Under the pieces are notes generated by a model. It worked only from the letters and a program-made list of their open reading frames with translations. It was not told where the DNA came from and ran no database searches. This document shows, one piece after another, positions 35,715-39,109 of a stretch of 39,109 nucleotides of DNA. Made by a program: the position numbers and the translations under genes. The stretch comes from Rhizobium favelukesii. Lineage in GTDB: Bacteria; Pseudomonadota; Alphaproteobacteria; Rhizobiales; Rhizobiaceae. The DNA lies in assembly GCF_000577275.2 (NCBI RefSeq), contig NZ_CBYB010000005.1:1-39109 (forward strand), written 5' to 3'. Every line of letters begins with the position of its first letter. Positions within the stretch are counted from its first letter, which is position 1.

Positions 35715-36542
35715 CTACTGATCCGATCTCAAGGCCTCCGCCTCCTCTAGACAGAGGCAAAGATATTCCGTCAGTAATACGACAGATGGCACATGCATGG
35801 CGGACCCAGGCACTCGCCAGGCGCCAACCGGACTAAATAGAATCACCTCATCTGCGGCCTCAGCCACCTCGCCGCTTGCGCGGCTTGAAATAGCAATCGT
35901 ATATGCTCCGGTTTTGCGTGCGATATTCAGAAAGTTCTTGGTTTCCTCATTGTGGCCCAACAAGGAGATGCCAATCGCGACGCTCGAAGGGTCAAGCGCT
36001 CGCGCGAGACCATGTGCCATGCTTGCGGAACCAGAGGAATGGACGGGGAGTCCAAGCCAAATCAACCGCGTCGCCAAAATGTCGGCACAGATAGACGACG
36101 GCCCCGTACCGAACACTTCGACGCGTCGGGCCGCTCGCACACGCTTGGCAAGATCACATATTTGAAGATCGTCAAAAGCCCGAGCAGACGCAACGATCGA
36201 GTCTTGCAGCGCAGTAGCGAGTGAGGCGACACGCGGGGAAAGGCTTACATCCTTCGGTGCGGCGCGTTTGGCCAATTGGAAAGCCTTCCTCCGCTCAATT
36301 TCACTGCAAAGAGCAATCCTAAACTCACGAAAACCAGAGAAACCGAGCATTCGGCAAAACCGAATTACTGAGGCAGAACCGCTCCTGGCGTCGTGTGCAA
36401 AGTCAGCGATGGAGAGCGTTAGGACGGCCTCGGGGTCATTGACGATATAAAGTGCTATACGCGCAAGCGCATCCGGAGCCGTGTTTGCCGCATCACTGAT
36501 CCTCTCCAGCAGCAGTCGCCGTCCCTTTAGTGGATCTTGCAT
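35715..36542 (-). CDS. RpiR-family transcriptional regulator (HTH + SIS)
   Basis: A 275-residue regulator. The N-terminal HTH_6 domain (about 1-78) includes LSIADFAHDARSGSASVIRF, then CRMLGFSGFREFRIAL, typical of RpiR. The SIS sugar-phosphate-binding domain (about 120-255) shows VEVFGTGPSSICADILATRL, ISLLGHNEETKNFLNIARK and AISSRASGEVAEAAD. Regulators of this type sense phosphosugars or related phosphates. It is convergent with the PEP-mutase-like cluster. Upstream lie a perfect FixK/Fnr box and a well-spaced -10 (36601-36643), so it is probably made at low oxygen. No clear ribosome site precedes the ATG at 36542. Confidence 0.9.
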   Translation of the reverse strand: MQDPLKGRRLLLERISDAANTAPDALARIALYIVNDPEAVLTLSIADFAHDARSGSASVIRFCRMLGFSGFREFRIALCSEIERRKAFQLAKRAAPKDVSLSPRVASLATALQDSIVASARAFDDLQICDLAKRVRAARRVEVFGTGPSSICADILATRLIWLGLPVHSSGSASMAHGLARALDPSSVAIGISLLGHNEETKNFLNIARKTGAYTIAISSRASGEVAEAADEVILFSPVGAWRVPGSAMHVPSVVLLTEYLCLCLEEAEALRSDQ

Positions 36543-36600
36543 ATTTTTGAACTGTCCGCTTCGATTGGAGGTTCACTGAAAGCCAATAGCGAGTTCGTGT

Positions 36601-36643
36601 ATATAAGGGCGCCGCCGCTGACGCCTTCATTGATCCAGATCAA
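36601..36643 (-). promoter_or_regulatory. FixK/Fnr-dependent promoter of the RpiR gene
   Basis: TTGATCCAGATCAA (36630-36643) is a perfect TTGAT-N4-ATCAA box. On the minus strand a TTATAT -10 lies at 36606-36601; centre-to-centre distance is 33 bases, as in class II Fnr promoters. The RpiR ATG is at 36542. The box is a palindrome, but the plus side shows no -10 at that distance. Confidence 0.75.
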
Positions 36644-36687
36644 CGACAAGGCTGAGGCTACCCGTCCCGATGAAAAAGGAGCCTCGA

Positions 36688-37252
36688 ATGAGTGTCGCGG
36701 ACGGGGTTGAAGCAGAAGCGGGTCGCACTGGCTGAAAGGTTGAAGCAGCGTGAAAGAGACAGGAGCTGATGGCCGCGCTGGATCGCGTCATCCCGAGCGA
36801 TGAGCCTGGCTACCAGGCATCAGCGCTGGCGGGAACAGAACGCCGTGACCATTCTCGAAATGCCAAGCCGCTGCCATCAGAGATGAAAATGGGGATGAGC
36901 TGCTTAAATAAGCGCCAGACCGTCTTGGAGGTCCTTCGCGATGGCCGCAGCCTGGGCGGCGGGTTTACGGTGATGAGGTGCGCGCCAAGCTTGTCGTTGT
37001 TCGGGAGGCATCGGAGGAAAGGCATGGACACGGCGATATGGATAGCGAGACGCGTCGGCAATTGCTGACGATGACCGCAGCGAGATTGATCGCGTCCTCA
37101 ATGACTTTAAGCCGAGCGCACCGCCCGTGGCCGCAGAAGGATCAACGGTGATAAGGCGTCCAGACTAGATGGTTCCGCCACTGATGGCGAGGCATTGCCG
37201 CTCGACGACTTTCTGTCCGGGTTCCGGATTGCTGGCGTGGCAGTGAAGTAAA
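36688..37252 (+). pseudogene. Unrecognised decayed gene
   Basis: An AAAGGAG site precedes ATG 36688, and coding-like pieces follow in different frames: LKQRERDRELMAALDRVIPS, VLEVLRDGRSLGGGF, DDRSEIDRVLNDFKPSAPP and GEALPLDDFLSGFRIAGV, ending at a stop at 37252. The acid-rich, low-complexity style suggests one former protein with several frameshifts. I do not recognise the family. Confidence 0.4.
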
Positions 37253-37608
37253 ACCGACCGTCCGCGCCAAGCCTGCGGCTAAACGAGAGCGGCGAAGGCC
37301 CGGTCCTCGTAAAGTTCAACAAAAAATGTTCTGCGAACAAGCTCACAGCATCCATACCGAGCAAGCTTTATCCAAACGACGACAAATATCATTACCGAAA
37401 CGCTGGTGCGATAGGTAGCACAGGCCCAGTACTGTCTGGACGAAACCCGTCAGTTGCTCATGGCAAAACGCTGCAATCTGGCAGCGCAGTGAACGTATAC
37501 GTGCGCGGAATTTCGGCTGGAATTTACTATCCAGATGCATAGGCCGTGTTTGGTGGTCTTTGCTGGTGCCGCGCGAAAATACTACAACGCTGTGAGGCGT
37601 GACTGAGC
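37253..37608. other. Intergenic downstream of the sulfotransferase, no supported gene
   Basis: No frame shows a family signature, and no terminator with a T-run is visible. Confidence 0.5.
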
Positions 37609-38472
37609 CTATCTCGTGCCAAAGCCGAAACGCTCGTTGAGTTTCGATCCACCGAGCTTCACGAATCGCTCCTCGATCTCCGGGTTCCAACAGGATTCCC
37701 AGGATGTTCGGCAGCCGGAGAACGTGAATGTCTGCTTACCGATCAGTTGATCTAAAATCAACTCGGGCTGCGATATCTGGGTGTCGCAAAATTCTGCGAC
37801 TTTGCGGATCGTCGCGAGCTGAACTTCGCGTCCTTGGTCGCCTATGATCTCCTCATACGTCAATCCAAGCACATCAACCTGATCTGTCCACGGTGCCATC
37901 GGGTGGCAACGGTTGTTGAAGATGAAGGGCGCGATCTCGTCGAAATACCTCAGCATTTTGTCTTGCCCGTTCGGCTCATTGCGCCACTTGATCTCAGTCC
38001 TCCCGGGTGGACACCAGTCGCTGTCGCCGACATATCGCATCTGCGACACAATTGCCGCCCGCATTTCGCGCGCTACGAAGATGATTTTGAAATCTGCTAA
38101 ACAACGACGGATGGCGATGTCGCAGGGCAGATGGCCATACCCAAACTGACCCGGCTGGACAAAAAGCGATGATATCTCAATCGGTATCCATATTATATTG
38201 CCCGAATGAGTGAAGCGAGCTCTCTCGACATCTACAAAGCGGAAATCTCCGAGATAGTCTCTATTGAAAAACACATCGGACTTTTCAAGCCCGAGCAGAG
38301 CAAGAAGACGTGCATAGAGGTGGGTGCCGGCCTTCGGAATGGAACAAATCATAACCCGCACGCTTGAGGCGCCGACTGTTGGCTTGATTGACCAGGACCC
38401 GTTTGAGCAGGGATAAAGCGGGAAGTTCAGACCCGCGATGGGGCGCACTTCTGGTGGAAGCGGGTGATGCAT
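37609..38472 (-). CDS. Sulfotransferase-family protein
   Basis: A 287-residue PAPS-dependent sulfotransferase. The 5'-phosphosulfate loop is SIPKAGTHLYARLL (44-57), the equivalent of PKSGTTW. GYGHLP (111-116) supplies a candidate catalytic His114. The 3'-phosphate site is FVAREMRAAIVSQ (132-144), with Arg135 and Ser143. The C-terminus contains the TYEEIIGD motif of the family. Rhizobia use such enzymes to sulfate Nod factors (NodH, NoeE) or surface polysaccharides; I see no nod box, so the acceptor is open. I chose ATG 38472, after GAGGG; ATG 38484 and an upstream ATG are alternatives. It is transcribed toward the RpiR gene. Confidence 0.88.
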   Translation of the reverse strand: MHHPLPPEVRPIAGLNFPLYPCSNGSWSIKPTVGASSVRVMICSIPKAGTHLYARLLALLGLEKSDVFFNRDYLGDFRFVDVERARFTHSGNIIWIPIEISSLFVQPGQFGYGHLPCDIAIRRCLADFKIIFVAREMRAAIVSQMRYVGDSDWCPPGRTEIKWRNEPNGQDKMLRYFDEIAPFIFNNRCHPMAPWTDQVDVLGLTYEEIIGDQGREVQLATIRKVAEFCDTQISQPELILDQLIGKQTFTFSGCRTSWESCWNPEIEERFVKLGGSKLNERFGFGTR

Positions 38473-38941
38473 GGCAGCCCTCATTTTTACAGCGTGGTTA
38501 TCACGAACAGCGTCGACTCGAATGCGTTGCGGACACACGCAGCTTCGCCGGAAGTCCGTCTCGGAAGAATTGAGTCGAAACCGCTACGCGCCGCTCGTTC
38601 CGAGTGATCGCTCGTTTCAACTCGCGGCTAAGCGGATCGTGAAAGTATTTAATCCAGTTATGCAAGAGTATATTGGTATGGCATCAATATATTGCACGAT
38701 ATATTTAAATTGGAATGAGCTCGCAGTATGTCAGGATGACGCACAACCGAAGATTTAGGCCTTCTGGAAGACCCATCTCTGCCATTACCGTCTCGCAGGT
38801 TGTCAGTGATGTGCCCGGAATGACCGGCCGTTGAGATTTGACCATCTAGTGGGTTGGCATAGATCTCATGAGGAGTGAACAGCGGCCGACGCTCTGGCAG
38901 AGTGAGGCTGCATCAAAGCACTCGCTCAGAAGGAACAGGTT
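38473..38941. other. Intergenic upstream of the sulfotransferase, with AT-rich palindrome
   Basis: No gene is supported. AATATAT-TGCACG-ATATATT (38686-38705) is a perfect 7-bp inverted repeat with a 6-base spacer in a very AT-rich stretch, about 215 bases before the sulfotransferase. The right half shares the 10-mer GATATATTTA with the repeat before the PEP-mutase-like gene. The left end of the IS110-type element probably lies just before 38942, but I cannot place it. Confidence 0.45.
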
Positions 38942-39109
38942 ATGGAAGCCACATCCGTTCAATCAAAGACGCCAACCGCTGTCCGCACTGATCTTCGCGC
39001 AATTTTTGTGTCGTTGGAACTTAGCCGATCGACCTGGTTGATCACTTCGTTGTCGCCGGGCAACGGCGAAAAGATGTCGAAGCACGTGGTGGACGGCGGC
39101 AATATAGCC
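38942..39109 (+). mobile_element. IS110-family transposase, N-terminal part, cut by window edge
   Basis: The first 56 residues of a transposase: MEATSVQSKTPTAVRTDLRA, then IFVSLELSRSTWLITSLSPG and KMSKHVVDGG. This is the start I recall of a common rhizobial IS110-type transposase, in which the LELS segment carries the first catalytic acidic residue of the DEDD domain. The gene runs off the right end. IS110 elements lack long terminal repeats, so the border is not visible. Confidence 0.75.

Noticed and set aside
1..39109. CRISPR arrays, tRNA or rRNA genes, nif-type -24/-12 promoters and nod boxes
   Set aside because: I looked for regular repeats, tRNA-like ends, GG-N10-GC promoters and nod-box patterns on both strands and found none convincing; a profile scan would be more reliable.

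Overview
The window looks like part of a rhizobial symbiotic (or symbiosis-linked) replicon, most like the Rhizobium etli / leguminosarum group. The left 15.5 kb carries complete fixNOQP and fixGHIS operons, fixK, a hybrid FixL with a fused receiver domain (no FixJ), and an OmpR-type regulator that matches FxkR. This architecture is known from R. etli. A pseudoazurin gene and hemN follow. The assignment rests on gene content and motifs read by eye, not on a database search.

Layout. 1-465: remnant of the cytochrome c maturation gene ccmE. 466-2106: fxkR (minus) and a Crp/Fnr regulator (plus). 2151-6671: fixS, fixI, fixH, fixG in a minus-strand operon with 4-base ATGA overlaps. 6836-10422: a small ORF, fixP, fixQ, fixO, fixN (minus). 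10703-15544: fixK, hybrid fixL, pseudoazurin, hemN (plus). 15545-18677: a gene graveyard holding a decayed copy of the Crp/Fnr gene, NIPSNAP and flavoprotein remnants, and an almost identical 0.8-kb copy of the fixI/fixH junction. 18678-21861: tandem universal stress protein and a secreted S46 dipeptidyl-peptidase. 21862-23577: no intact gene. 23578-26596: ROK repressor divergent from a DegT-type aminotransferase. 26877-31174: broken IS6-type transposase, PaiB-like protein, GNAT acetyltransferase, GntR regulator, DUF982 protein. 31463-35366: an unusual plus-strand cluster of a PEP-mutase-like protein, an MfnE/aspartokinase-fold kinase, an NDP-kinase-like protein, a methyltransferase and a nucleotidyltransferase-like protein. 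35715-38472: RpiR regulator and sulfotransferase (minus). The right edge cuts an IS110-type transposase.

How the left part works: low oxygen releases the heme-PAS hybrid FixL, which is expected to signal to FxkR. FxkR should act on a K-box-like site (10599-10614) in front of fixK. FixK/Fnr then acts on TTGAT-N4-ATCAA-type boxes, which I find before fixN, fixG, the Crp/Fnr gene and pseudoazurin. A fifth perfect box lies before the RpiR regulator on the far right.

The best candidate for an undescribed system is 31463-35366. Four of its five genes overlap by 1-4 bases. The PEP-mutase homologue keeps the fold signatures and metal ligands but has lost the catalytic Asp and two residues of the EDK-x5-NS hallmark. 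Two kinase-fold proteins and a PrmC/RsmC-like methyltransferase follow. The product is unknown; the gene set suggests a small phosphorylated or phosphonate-like metabolite.
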